Assembly: GCA_934098345.1 (NCBI GenBank)
Contig: CAKONX010000006.1
Location: forward strand, 1 to 30,682
Reading direction: 5' to 3'
Length of the DNA stretch: 30,682 nt
Source of the DNA: an uncultured Bacilli bacterium
GTDB lineage: Bacteria > Bacillota_I > Bacilli_A > RF39 > UBA660
Below the pieces are notes generated by a model. It saw nothing but the letters and a program-made list of their open reading frames with translations, searched no databases and was not told the origin of the DNA. Made by a program: the position numbers and the translations under genes. Positions 5,719 through 12,784 of the stretch are shown here, piece by piece (positions within the stretch are counted from its first letter, which is position 1; every line of letters begins with the position of its first letter).

Positions 5719-7002
5719 ATGAATAACGTTGTTAGGATTTATGGTACAAATGATATGCCTAAATTACTGATAGAACATTTTTTAGAATATATTAGTCTTC
5801 TTCCGTTAGAAATTAATAATGGTAATAGAATTAATTCCTTTAAGGAAATTATTAATTTTTATATTATAGCTTATGAAGAAGATAAACAAATCGAATCACC
5901 AAATATAGATAGTTATGCTAATATAATCGTTAAAAATGAAACTACTAAAGATATTGTTGAAAATAGCAAATCTTTTGTATATGATGGATCAAATAATAAA
6001 GAACTCTTAGATTTTATTATAGATAAAATTTTAGAAATAGGAATTTTACCTGAAAACACTTTATTATATATAGAAAAAGATCTTGGTGATTTTTTACATA
6101 AAGTAGCTGATGCTTATATAAGAAATGATATTTTTCAAATGTATCTATATGGTGCTAAGTTTTATGAAAATGAAGAATTATTACAAATGTCTTTCAAAAA
6201 TTATAAAAATTTTATTAATGAAATAGAAAATCTTGAACAATGTGATCTTAAAGATTATATACTTTTTAAGGCGAAATATGAAATAGATGTTATTTACAAA
6301 AATAATAATCATAATCTATTATATTCAAAAGAATCTTTTGACAAATTTAAGGATAAAATTTTCTCTAAATATAAATCACACGAAATGATTTATCTTCTTC
6401 AAGCTATGATAACATCTGATATTTATTCTTTTTATATTAAAGCTGCTAATGAATTTCAAAATGGTAACCTTATTAGTGTTCCATATGCGCTTTATAGGCG
6501 AGGACTAATTTTGTCTAAAGAAAATAATAAAATATATGGTGAAGAAACAGAAAAACATTTTAAATGGGCTATATATTATAAGAAAGACTATTATGAAGCA
6601 TATTATACGTTACTATATATGTATTATATTGTGTTAAAAGATACATCAACTAGAGGAGCAAAAATACCTGATTCAATGATTGATAATTTTTTTGGACTTG
6701 CAAATAAAATACAGCAATTATTATACAGCAAGTGGAATTGTCATTCTTTATCTTATAAGGAATTAGAAATTATATATCAGAGTGCTTATCTAACAACTGA
6801 CAGAATTGAACATATTAGGTCGTGCAATGATGCTTCAGTATATGCTCAATGTTTTAAAGAATTGTATAAAGAACTTGATAGTGAACTTTATTTATATTCA
6901 ACATGGCCAGATGTTGATAAACATGATGGTATTAAGGAAAGTATTAAAGATAGTGCTAAAAAGCAATTAACACCATATATTGATTACTTTAAGCAATTCT
7001 AG
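5719..7002 (+). CDS. helical protein of unknown function (TPR-like)
   Basis: A 427-residue soluble protein that I do not recognise. It is almost wholly alpha-helical and rich in Asn, Lys, Tyr and Ile. The central and C-terminal parts (about 120-330) have the helix-pair spacing of tetratricopeptide-like repeats, for example HFKWAIYYKKDYYEAYYTLL, which suggests a scaffold or protein-binding role. There is no signal peptide, membrane segment or catalytic motif. The gene has its own promoter and terminator, so it is separate from the DGR transcript despite starting about 100 bp after the RT. Base composition is as AT-rich as the DGR flank. It could be cargo of the accessory region or an ordinary lineage-specific gene. 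Confidence 0.6.
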   Translation: MNNVVRIYGTNDMPKLLIEHFLEYISLLPLEINNGNRINSFKEIINFYIIAYEEDKQIESPNIDSYANIIVKNETTKDIVENSKSFVYDGSNNKELLDFIIDKILEIGILPENTLLYIEKDLGDFLHKVADAYIRNDIFQMYLYGAKFYENEELLQMSFKNYKNFINEIENLEQCDLKDYILFKAKYEIDVIYKNNNHNLLYSKESFDKFKDKIFSKYKSHEMIYLLQAMITSDIYSFYIKAANEFQNGNLISVPYALYRRGLILSKENNKIYGEETEKHFKWAIYYKKDYYEAYYTLLYMYYIVLKDTSTRGAKIPDSMIDNFFGLANKIQQLLYSKWNCHSLSYKELEIIYQSAYLTTDRIEHIRSCNDASVYAQCFKELYKELDSELYLYSTWPDVDKHDGIKESIKDSAKKQLTPYIDYFKQF

Positions 7003-7003
7003 G

Positions 7004-7032
7004 ATTATTACATTACTGTAATAATTTTTTTT
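7004..7032 (+). terminator. intrinsic terminator after the 5719 gene
   Basis: ATTATTAC (7004-7011) pairs with GTAATAAT (7018-7025) over a 6-nt loop and runs into eight T residues. Its T tract touches the -35 box of the next promoter. Confidence 0.8.
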
Positions 7033-7059
7033 GTTTAAATAAAATTATTGTGCTAAAAT
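7031..7059 (+). promoter_or_regulatory. promoter of the 7086 gene
   Basis: TTGTTT (7031-7036), 17 nt, TAAAAT (7054-7059), preceded by TG at 7051-7052. AAGAAGGTGG SD before ATG 7086. Confidence 0.7.
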
Positions 7060-7085
7060 ATGAATAATTTTAAAGAAGGTGGATT

Positions 7086-8282
7086 ATGGCGAACAGTAGT
7101 GATATATCTAAAAGAGCAAGACTTTTATCTGAATTTACTATGTTTAGTAAGATAAGAAGAGATAACACAGAAAGTTTGAAATTATCTATAATTGATTTAG
7201 AAGAAGAAAACTATGTAATAAATGCAAATAATAAAAAACTTCCATTTAAAATCTTAAGTGATGAAAATTTATCTGATTTTGATAAAAAAGTCTTGCAAAC
7301 AGAGTCAAGAAAAAAACATTCTGTTTTTAGAAGTTTAAGATTAATGTTTTCAATGCCACTTGTTTCTCCTAAATTGATCGTTGGATGTTGTAGTGATCGA
7401 GTTTTTAAAACTCTTATATTTTATACAAAGGATAATACAGATTATGTTATAGATTATAGTAACAATGTAATAATGAAACAAAGCGATTATTATGAACTTT
7501 TTTCATTTAAAGAATTAAATGTACTAGATCAGGTAGATATCTATTTTATATATGTATATATTCGTGAAAATAAAGATTATAAAAACATTGAATATTATTT
7601 ACTTGACAGCGATATCTATTTAAAAAATTGCCCGAGAAAAGGTTATGCTTCAAATGGTGTGAATATGCGCAATTGTTTATTGTTTGGAGACTGGTCTGAT
7701 AGTGTATTTATTTCACCAGTTGATTCCAGAAATGTTTTAAAAACAATTGTTAATCTTGATTCATTTACATTAGAACCAGAAAAGGAAAATAAACATGTAA
7801 CTTATGATAATAGTTTAAATAAATATTGCTATGAAGATGAAATTTTTGGGGCTTTTTATTTTGAATTGCTTTCTAATTTTGTTCAAGAAGATGAAATAAA
7901 AGAGGAATTACTTTCTGAAAGTAGATACTCACAATGCCATATGAATTCTCAATTTATCGCTTCTTATTTAGGACAAAATTCTAAAGTTGTAGCCGGTAAG
8001 ATAAAAATGGGACATAATTTCTATTTGCTTCATTCGTGGGTAGAAATTGATGAAATAAATGTTGTAGTTGATTATAACCATAATTTAGTAATGAATAGGG
8101 ATGTTTATTATAAATTATTTGGTGCAATATCTATAAATAAAACTACAGTAAATGAGTTAATTTCTTGCTTGGATGAATTAAATTCTAAATTAGATCTTAA
8201 GTTAGATAGTTATATGTTTAATTATTTTGGACAAGAGTTACATAGAGATATATCTAAAAATAAGCAATTATTAATAAAGTAG
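7086..8282 (+). CDS. unknown protein with duplicated segment, possible transglutaminase-like fold
   Basis: A 398-residue soluble protein of unknown function. The C-terminal part has C284 (SQCHMNSQ), H316 (LLHSWVE) and D329 (VVDYNHN) in the order and context of the Cys-His-Asp triad of transglutaminase-like or papain-like enzymes: Cys at a helix start, His and Asp on neighbouring strands. A similar segment occurs earlier: VIDYSNNVIMKQSDYYELF (121-139) against VVDYNHNLVMNRDVYYKLF (327-345). In the first copy the region before it (LIVGCC...LIFYTKDNTDY) lacks the His. The protein may therefore contain a degenerate and an intact half. The gene has its own promoter and sits between two other uncharacterised genes. 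Activity is inferred only. Confidence 0.6.
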   Translation: MANSSDISKRARLLSEFTMFSKIRRDNTESLKLSIIDLEEENYVINANNKKLPFKILSDENLSDFDKKVLQTESRKKHSVFRSLRLMFSMPLVSPKLIVGCCSDRVFKTLIFYTKDNTDYVIDYSNNVIMKQSDYYELFSFKELNVLDQVDIYFIYVYIRENKDYKNIEYYLLDSDIYLKNCPRKGYASNGVNMRNCLLFGDWSDSVFISPVDSRNVLKTIVNLDSFTLEPEKENKHVTYDNSLNKYCYEDEIFGAFYFELLSNFVQEDEIKEELLSESRYSQCHMNSQFIASYLGQNSKVVAGKIKMGHNFYLLHSWVEIDEINVVVDYNHNLVMNRDVYYKLFGAISINKTTVNELISCLDELNSKLDLKLDSYMFNYFGQELHRDISKNKQLLIK

Positions 8283-8302
8283 GGTATTTAGTAAAAAGTT
8301 TA

Positions 8303-8311
8303 TGTTATAAT
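8303..8311 (+). promoter_or_regulatory. extended -10 box for the 8338 gene
   Basis: TG at 8303-8304, then TATAAT at 8306-8311. No good -35 is seen, so the call rests on the perfect extended -10. Confidence 0.55.
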
Positions 8312-8337
8312 TTATATTGAAAGATGGTGATTATGAA

Positions 8338-8970
8338 ATGGTATTAGAAAATACTGATAAGTATGTTGTCGAATTTTATAATCATTCAAGAAAAGATTTT
8401 GAAGATGTATTTAATATTGAAGCAAATTATTTTTCAGAAGAAACTATTGCGGATGTTGATCAAGTAATATCTTGGGATAGAAAAAATTCTGATATACATA
8501 TATTTGTTAAAGATAAAGGTGTAAATAAAGTTATTGGAGAAATAACACTTTTACCTTTAACCGATAATCAATTTATAAAATTTATGAATAATGAATTATT
8601 AGATACAGAATTGAATGATGAATCATTAGAAAATTACACAAATAATTATTCTTATAATCTATTATTTTCAGCTATTGCTGTAGATAAAGATTATAGAAAT
8701 GATAAATTGGTTCTAAGTTGCTTATTAAAAGGATTACATGAAAAAATAAGTATTTTAATCGGTAGGGGAATACGAATTAAAAATATGTGTGCTGAAGGTC
8801 AGACAAAAGATGGGCAAAAATTTGCTGGAAGTTTTTTAAATTTAAAAGAGCAAAACTTTACGAAAGAAGGATATAAATTATATTCTTTTGATAGTGAAGA
8901 AGATTTTAATAAATGGTTTAATCTTTTTCCAGCATACATAAAAAAATATGATGAATCTATAATATGTTGA
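8338..8970 (+). CDS. GNAT-like acetyltransferase family protein, unassigned
   Basis: A 210-residue soluble protein with features of the GNAT N-acetyltransferase fold. A strand segment KVIGEITLLPL leads to SYNLLFSAIAVDKDYRNDKLVLSC, where 'hAVd.dYRn..l...Ll' resembles the beta4/motif A pyrophosphate loop region, although the usual Q/RxxGxG/A loop is poorly conserved (DYRNDKL). A later strand (RIKNMCAEGQTKDGQ) and KEGYKLYSF match the end of the fold. The weak acetyl-CoA loop leaves activity uncertain. I chose ATG 8338, which follows GATGGTG; a TTG at 8317 is the alternative. The gene ends in TGA, showing that UGA is a stop here. Substrate unknown. Confidence 0.5.
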   Translation: MVLENTDKYVVEFYNHSRKDFEDVFNIEANYFSEETIADVDQVISWDRKNSDIHIFVKDKGVNKVIGEITLLPLTDNQFIKFMNNELLDTELNDESLENYTNNYSYNLLFSAIAVDKDYRNDKLVLSCLLKGLHEKISILIGRGIRIKNMCAEGQTKDGQKFAGSFLNLKEQNFTKEGYKLYSFDSEEDFNKWFNLFPAYIKKYDESIIC

Positions 8971-9011
8971 TAAAACATTATTGTAAGTATAATAAATTTG
9001 GAAACAGATAA

Positions 9012-9040
9012 TTGATTTGCAATAAAATTTATGATAATAT
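9012..9040 (+). promoter_or_regulatory. promoter of a candidate non-coding RNA
   Basis: TTGATT (9012-9017), 17 nt, TAATAT (9035-9040), with TG at 9032-9033. No open reading frame of useful length follows before the terminator at 9180. Confidence 0.5.
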
Positions 9041-9046
9041 GTATTT

Positions 9047-9214
9047 GGAGATGCAGTGTTGTATACAATAAAAAAGTGAACATTCAGTAAGCTAAGTTGA
9101 ATGTCTACCTTAAAAAGTTTGGTGACACTTGTCTTTGCAGATGAGCGTCGTTTTTATTTATAGGTGATGCTATTTCAAAAAAACTAAGAAAATTAATTCT
9201 TAGTTTTATTTTTT
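9047..9214 (+). ncRNA. candidate structured small RNA, family unknown
   Basis: The 480 bp between 8970 and 9455 contain no protein gene on the plus strand, but a promoter (9012-9040) and a strong terminator (9180-9214) bracket about 168 nt. The centre can fold into a three-way junction: AAGTG (9074-9078) with CACTT (9126-9130); ACATTCA (9080-9086) with TGAATGT (9098-9104); and TACC (9106-9109) with GGTG (9121-9124, one G-U pair). Upstream lies the palindrome TTGTATACAA. I compared it by eye with tmRNA, SRP RNA, 6S RNA and the common riboswitches and found no match. Only the minus-strand tRNA lies beyond it, so it is unlikely to be a leader of a downstream gene. Confidence 0.4.
9177..9214 (+). 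terminator. bidirectional intrinsic terminator
   Basis: AAAACTAAGAA (9180-9190) pairs with TTCTTAGTTTT (9197-9207), an 11-bp stem with a 6-nt loop. T-rich tracts follow on the plus strand and a matching A run (9177-9183) gives T residues on the minus strand. It can end the plus-strand RNA and the minus-strand tRNA transcript. Confidence 0.8.
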
Positions 9215-9259
9215 TATAACACAAAAAAACTAACCCAAATAGGATTAGTCATTTATCAA

Positions 9260-9276
9260 ACTCGAATAGTTCGAGT
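9260..9276 (-). terminator. short hairpin after tRNA-His
   Basis: On the minus strand, ACTCGAA and TTCGAGT pair around CTA, followed by a weak TTGAT tract, 12 nt past the tRNA 3' end. It is probably a processing or termination hairpin; the stronger terminator is at 9177-9214. Confidence 0.4.
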
Positions 9277-9287
9277 AAATTTCACAA

Positions 9288-9364
9288 TGGGGCGAAATGT
9301 GGGAATCGAACCCACGCATACCGGAGCCACAATCCGGCGTGTTAACCACTTCACCAATTTCGCC
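9288..9364 (-). tRNA. tRNA-His (anticodon GTG)
   Basis: A 77-nt cloverleaf on the minus strand. The anticodon stem CCGGA/TCCGG holds the loop TTGTGGC with anticodon GTG. The T arm is GTGGG-TTCGAAT-CCCAC. The acceptor stem GCGAAAT pairs with ATTTCGC. A genomically encoded extra G precedes it (G-1) opposite C73, the identity element of tRNA-His, and CCA is encoded. The D stem is GTG/CAC. It is transcribed alone. Confidence 0.97.
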
Positions 9365-9376
9365 ATTGACTATTCA

Positions 9377-9405
9377 ATTTTAGCAAATAATTTTAAGTAA
9401 TGCAA
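9377..9405 (-). promoter_or_regulatory. promoter of tRNA-His
   Basis: On the minus strand, TTGCAT (9405-9400), 17 nt, TAAAAT (9382-9377) with the TG extension. The tRNA begins 12 nt after the -10. Confidence 0.8.
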
Positions 9406-9429
9406 GTCCTTTATTATATTAATTTTAAA

Positions 9430-9438
9430 TGCTATAAT
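9430..9438 (+). promoter_or_regulatory. extended -10 box of holA
   Basis: TG (9430-9431), C, TATAAT (9433-9438), 16 nt before the ATG at 9455. The -35 is poor. Confidence 0.6.
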
Positions 9439-9454
9439 TTTAATGGTGAGATTT

Positions 9455-10384
9455 ATGAAGAACAAATATATTATTAAATCTAACAGTTTTACATTCTTGA
9501 ATGATAAGATAAAAGAATTAAGTGAAGGTTATAAGGAAGTTGAAACTTTTTCTTTAGTAGATGATTCTATTGATGATGTTATAGAGAGTATGCAACATTT
9601 CGGGCTTTTTTCCGAAAATAAATGTATTATAGTTAAAAATGTTAAATATTTTGCTGGTAATTTTGCTTATGAAGAAGAATGTAATAAATTGAAGAGTGCT
9701 CTTTCTAATTTAGATGATGAAACTATGGTAATTTTTATTAATGATGAAGTTTTGAAATCTAAAAAAATAGTTAAAGATCTAATTGCTTCAGGAGTTACTT
9801 TTATAGACTTAACGGGTGGAAATGAAGAAGAAGCTCTTGAATACATGATTAATTATTTTAAAAACTTAAATATAACTATTGAAAAAAATGCTTTACAAGA
9901 AATATATAAGAATAGTTCTAATAATATAGATATAACTATTAATGAGGTATTAAGACTTTCAAATTTATGTAGTAATATTACAACTGATATGGTTAATAAT
10001 TACACTCATAAAAATGATGAAGATGTAACATTTTCTTTTTCTAATGCTACTATTGCAAAAGATTTTGATTCCTCTTTTAAATATTTGGATATTATGTTAA
10101 AAAATGGGGCAGAACCAATAAATATTGTTGCTCTTTTAGCAAATAGTTTTACTAATATATATATGGTTAAAAGTGCAGCAAGTGATGGATTAAGTGATGA
10201 AGAAATTGCAAAACTATTTGGGTACACTAATCCTAAAAGAGTTGGAGTATTAAAAAGAAATGGTAAGATATATACATTAGATCAATTAAAAGATATAATT
10301 ATTTCTTTGAGTGAATTGGATTTAAAAATTAAAAGTGGTTATAATCAAATATATGCAATAAAAGAGTTCCTACTAAATTTGTAA
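9455..10384 (+). CDS. holA: DNA polymerase III subunit delta
   Basis: A 309-residue clamp-loader delta subunit, which opens the beta sliding clamp during replication. The layout fits the family (usually 330-345 residues): an N-terminal AAA+-like domain lacking a Walker A motif, with FGLFSENKCIIVKNVKYF (the segment corresponding to the beta-binding loop and following strand), a helical lid (NNIDITINEVLRLSNLC), and a C-terminal collar domain including AEPINIVALLANSFTNIYMVK and the ending LKIKSGYNQIYAIKEFLLNL. I chose ATG 9455 because GGTGAG lies right before it; an ATG four codons upstream overlaps the SD. It is convergent with rnhC and the two 3' ends overlap by 12 bp. Confidence 0.88.
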   Translation: MKNKYIIKSNSFTFLNDKIKELSEGYKEVETFSLVDDSIDDVIESMQHFGLFSENKCIIVKNVKYFAGNFAYEEECNKLKSALSNLDDETMVIFINDEVLKSKKIVKDLIASGVTFIDLTGGNEEEALEYMINYFKNLNITIEKNALQEIYKNSSNNIDITINEVLRLSNLCSNITTDMVNNYTHKNDEDVTFSFSNATIAKDFDSSFKYLDIMLKNGAEPINIVALLANSFTNIYMVKSAASDGLSDEEIAKLFGYTNPKRVGVLKRNGKIYTLDQLKDIIISLSELDLKIKSGYNQIYAIKEFLLNL

Positions 10385-10400
10385 GAACTCTTTTATTTTT
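10359..10400 (+). terminator. bidirectional terminator embedded in holA and rnhC 3' ends
   Basis: TAAAAGAGTTC (10359-10369) pairs with GAACTCTTTTA (10385-10395), an 11-bp stem with a 15-nt loop and TTTTT after it. Both stop codons, of holA (10382-10384) and rnhC (10373-10375 on the minus strand), lie in the loop, so the final codons of each gene form the stem. Confidence 0.8.
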
Positions 10401-11326
10401 TCAGTATTTTTAAAATTTAATTTTGCTAATTCGTTTAATTTATTTATTCCATATTGTTTAACTATTTTCACACCAACTTCATCAACATTGGTTCCAGCGC
10501 CTTTAGGAATATTCATATTCATTTCTTTAGTTAATTTTTCCATTTCTTTTATAAATATATATCTAGAAATTATACTTGAAACAGCGACGCTTAAACATTT
10601 ATCTTCAGCGTGAGTAGTAAAAGTAATATTCGTTACTTTATTAGGTGTTGCTTTTATATGCTCGTAATATTTAACCGGAAAACAGAATTGATCAACAACT
10701 ATTTTATCGTAATTGTAATTTTTTTCTTTTAAAGCATATAATACTTTATTATGTAATATTGCTTTTACTTTATTCATGTTAGTTATTCCTAAACGATTAT
10801 AGTCATTTGGAGTTAAAATATATGTTACATGAGGAAATTCTTTAATCAAAGTAGGAGCAATAGACATTATTTTTTCATCAGTTATTTTTTTTGAATCTCT
10901 TACACCTAATTCATATAAAAAACTTTTTTTCTTTATATCTACAAATGAAGCAGTTACAATTATTGGACCAAAATAGTCACCAGTACCAACTTCATCAGAA
11001 CCTATTGTAGAAATATTTTTAAAACGATCGTCGTTTAACTCTTCAGCTTTTTTGTCTTTCTTATCTTGTTCAGCTTTTAACTCACTTTGTAAATCTCTTT
11101 TATTTAAAATACGTTCTTCTTCCATCCAATAACTTGCTTCTATATCAGCACCAATTCCTTGAAACATAAGTTTACCAGATTCATATAAAGTAATAACACA
11201 GTCATAATCTTTAACTTGGAAAACTGAATATGGAGGGTGTTTTTCTAAAGCACGATCCTTATAGAATTCTATTACTTTATCTTTTAAATTATCAGATATT
11301 TTAAAAACGATAGTTTGTTGTTTCAT
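10373..11326 (-). CDS. rnhC: ribonuclease HIII
   Basis: A 317-residue RNase HIII that cleaves the RNA strand of RNA/DNA hybrids. The N-terminal about 90 residues form the TBP-like substrate-binding domain (PPYSVFQVKDYDCVITLYESGKLMFQG). A lysine-rich linker is followed by the catalytic RNase HII/III domain with the signature GSDEVGTGDYFGPI (about 108-121), which supplies the first acidic metal ligands DE, then RDSKK (about 142-146), a later VVDQF aspartate, and AEDKCLSVAVSSIISRY. Length is typical (about 310). The start has an AGGTG SD. The promoter (minus strand TTTAAA 11371-11366, 17 nt, TAAAAT 11348-11343) is divergent from that of the 11428 gene. The order rnhC, small gene, cvpA, trxA echoes the Bacillus rnhC locus. 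Confidence 0.95.
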   Translation of the reverse strand: MKQQTIVFKISDNLKDKVIEFYKDRALEKHPPYSVFQVKDYDCVITLYESGKLMFQGIGADIEASYWMEEERILNKRDLQSELKAEQDKKDKKAEELNDDRFKNISTIGSDEVGTGDYFGPIIVTASFVDIKKKSFLYELGVRDSKKITDEKIMSIAPTLIKEFPHVTYILTPNDYNRLGITNMNKVKAILHNKVLYALKEKNYNYDKIVVDQFCFPVKYYEHIKATPNKVTNITFTTHAEDKCLSVAVSSIISRYIFIKEMEKLTKEMNMNIPKGAGTNVDEVGVKIVKQYGINKLNELAKLNFKNTEKIKEFLQI

Positions 11327-11342
11327 AAAATCACCTGATTAA

Positions 11343-11388
11343 ATTTTATCATAAGTAATTGCTTTTTTAAACCATCTTATATTATAAT
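11343..11388. promoter_or_regulatory. divergent promoters, rnhC (-) and 11428 gene (+)
   Basis: Minus strand: TTTAAA (11371-11366), 17 nt, TAAAAT (11348-11343) with TG extension, for rnhC. Plus strand: TTGCTT (11359-11364), 18 nt, TATAAT (11383-11388), for the small gene and cvpA. The two promoters overlap. Confidence 0.6.
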
Positions 11389-11427
11389 TAGTGTAGAAGT
11401 TATATAATGATCGAGAAAGGGAAAACT

Positions 11428-11670
11428 ATGAAAGAAAATCTTGAAAATATTGTAAAACGTTTAAATGGTATGCAAATTGTTTATTCTTTAGGTGAATATG
11501 ATATCAATTCTTATATTGAAGCTTTAAAAGAAATACAAGAAGAATTAAATGAAATGTTATCTAGGCAATATAGTGTTGAAACTAGAGATGTTTTAGAAGA
11601 AGTGGAAACAAAAATAGAACTTTTAAATAAAGAAAATAGTAAAAAAACTTCTCAAAGAAGAATGTTTTAA
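11428..11670 (+). CDS. small coiled-coil protein of unknown function
   Basis: An 80-residue acidic, helical protein with heptad-like Leu/Ile spacing (EALKEIQEELNEML, VLEEVETKIELLNKE), probably a short coiled coil. The start ATG 11428 follows AAAGGG; an earlier ATG at 11407 has no SD. It occupies the position held by zapA between rnhC and the cvpA-type gene in Bacillus, but I see no clear ZapA sequence features, so positional equivalence is only a suggestion. The gene is followed by an internal TATAAT (11682-11687) and cvpA. Confidence 0.6.
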   Translation: MKENLENIVKRLNGMQIVYSLGEYDINSYIEALKEIQEELNEMLSRQYSVETRDVLEEVETKIELLNKENSKKTSQRRMF

Positions 11671-11704
11671 AAGTAAAAATGTATAATAGTAAAGAGGTGT
11701 GTAT

Positions 11705-12442
11705 ATGTCAGTTATTGATATATTAATTATTGGTATTTTAGTGTTTGGTGCTTTTAGTGGATTTAAATATGGATTAGTAAGAAGTGCTGTTTCTTTAGTT
11801 GGATCACTTTTAATAGTTGTAGGAGCATATTATTTAAAAAATCCTTTGAGTGTTTTAATGTATGAAAATTTGCCATTTAGAACATTTGGAGGAATATTTT
11901 CAGGAATTACATCAATAAATATTATTGTATATGAAGCAATATCTTATTTAATATGTTTAGTGTTATTATTTATTTTGCTTAGATTAATAATTAAATTGAC
12001 AGGTATTCTTGATAAATTAATTAAAGCAACTATTATTCTTGCTATACCTAGTAAAATAATTGGTGCACTACTTAAATTTGTGGAATATTATATTTATACT
12101 TTTCTAATTTTATTTATTTGTGCATCTATTCCATTTTTTACACCATATTTTAAGGACTCAAAAGTCGCAACTAAAATTGTGAGGGATACTCCAATACTTT
12201 CTAAAACAACAGATGATGCTTATAATTCAGTAATGGATATTTATGAAATTTGTTTAAAATATCAATTTAAAGATAATAAGAAAGATGGAGATTACGAAGC
12301 ATTAGAAACTTTATTAAAATATGATGTAATAAGTACTGAAAGTGTTAAGAAATTAGATGAAAAGAAAAAATTAAAAATAGATAATATTGATGAATTAATT
12401 AAAAAATATGAAAAGAGGGATAAAAATGATAAAGTATCTTAA
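11705..12442 (+). CDS. CvpA-family membrane protein
   Basis: A 245-residue integral membrane protein of the CvpA/YshB family. The N-terminus SVIDILIIGILVFGAFSGFKYGLVRS is the diagnostic start: D-hh-hhh..h.G..GhhhGh. Four hydrophobic segments follow (about 3-22, 28-47, 70-95 and 108-140), then a charged soluble tail of about 100 residues. E. coli CvpA is linked to colicin V export and envelope stress; the Firmicutes members have no firm function. I chose ATG 11705 after AGAGGTG over GTG 11699. The 3' end overlaps trxA by 17 bp, so the two are translationally coupled. Confidence 0.85.
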   Translation: MSVIDILIIGILVFGAFSGFKYGLVRSAVSLVGSLLIVVGAYYLKNPLSVLMYENLPFRTFGGIFSGITSINIIVYEAISYLICLVLLFILLRLIIKLTGILDKLIKATIILAIPSKIIGALLKFVEYYIYTFLILFICASIPFFTPYFKDSKVATKIVRDTPILSKTTDDAYNSVMDIYEICLKYQFKDNKKDGDYEALETLLKYDVISTESVKKLDEKKKLKIDNIDELIKKYEKRDKNDKVS

Positions 12443-12716
12443 AAGTGAAGAAGAATTTTTAGATTTAACTAGTAATGGTAATGTTTTAGTTGATTTTTAT
12501 GCTGATTGGTGTGGACCATGTAAAATCATGGGAGAAATACTTGAAAGTGTTGATGGAAATATTGTAAAAGTTAATACGGATACATTTCCACGTCTTGCCC
12601 AAAAATTTGGAATTATGGGTATTCCAACACTTATTCTTTTTAAAGATGGAAGTGAAGCAGATAAGCTAATTGGCTTACAGTCTAAAAATGATATTATTGA
12701 ATTTATTAATAAGTAA
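12426..12716 (+). CDS. trxA: thioredoxin
   Basis: A 96-residue thioredoxin with the active site WCGPC (about residues 28-32) in the context VDFYADWCGPCK, and the cis-proline loop GIMGIPTLILF. It reduces disulphides in cytosolic proteins. It is slightly short for the family (usually 103-108) because the C-terminal helix is trimmed. ATG 12426 has an AGAGGG SD inside cvpA; an ATG 18 bp upstream covers that SD. A strong terminator follows, making this the last gene of the unit that begins at 11428. Confidence 0.93.
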   Translation: MIKYLKSEEEFLDLTSNGNVLVDFYADWCGPCKIMGEILESVDGNIVKVNTDTFPRLAQKFGIMGIPTLILFKDGSEADKLIGLQSKNDIIEFINK

Positions 12717-12724
12717 TGTAAAAG

Positions 12725-12749
12725 AAATGTCAAAAAATGACATTTTTTT
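12725..12749 (+). terminator. intrinsic terminator after trxA
   Basis: AAATGTCA (12725-12732) pairs with TGACATTT (12738-12745) across five A residues and continues into TTTTTTT. Confidence 0.85.
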
Positions 12750-12758
12750 ATTTTGGTA

Positions 12759-12767
12759 TGCTATAAT
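12759..12767 (+). promoter_or_regulatory. extended -10 box of parC
   Basis: TG (12759-12760), C, TATAAT (12762-12767), 17 nt before the ATG at 12785; TAGGTG is the SD. The -35 is degenerate. Confidence 0.65.
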
Positions 12768-12784
12768 ACGTTGTAGGTGATAAC

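Noticed and set aside
9047..9214. Purine riboswitch, SRP RNA, tmRNA or 6S RNA
   Set aside because: The TCTACC-like piece near 9104 is not accompanied by the rest of the purine aptamer core; no GGAAGCAGC-type SRP loop, no tRNA-like ends, and no long bulged helix typical of 6S RNA.
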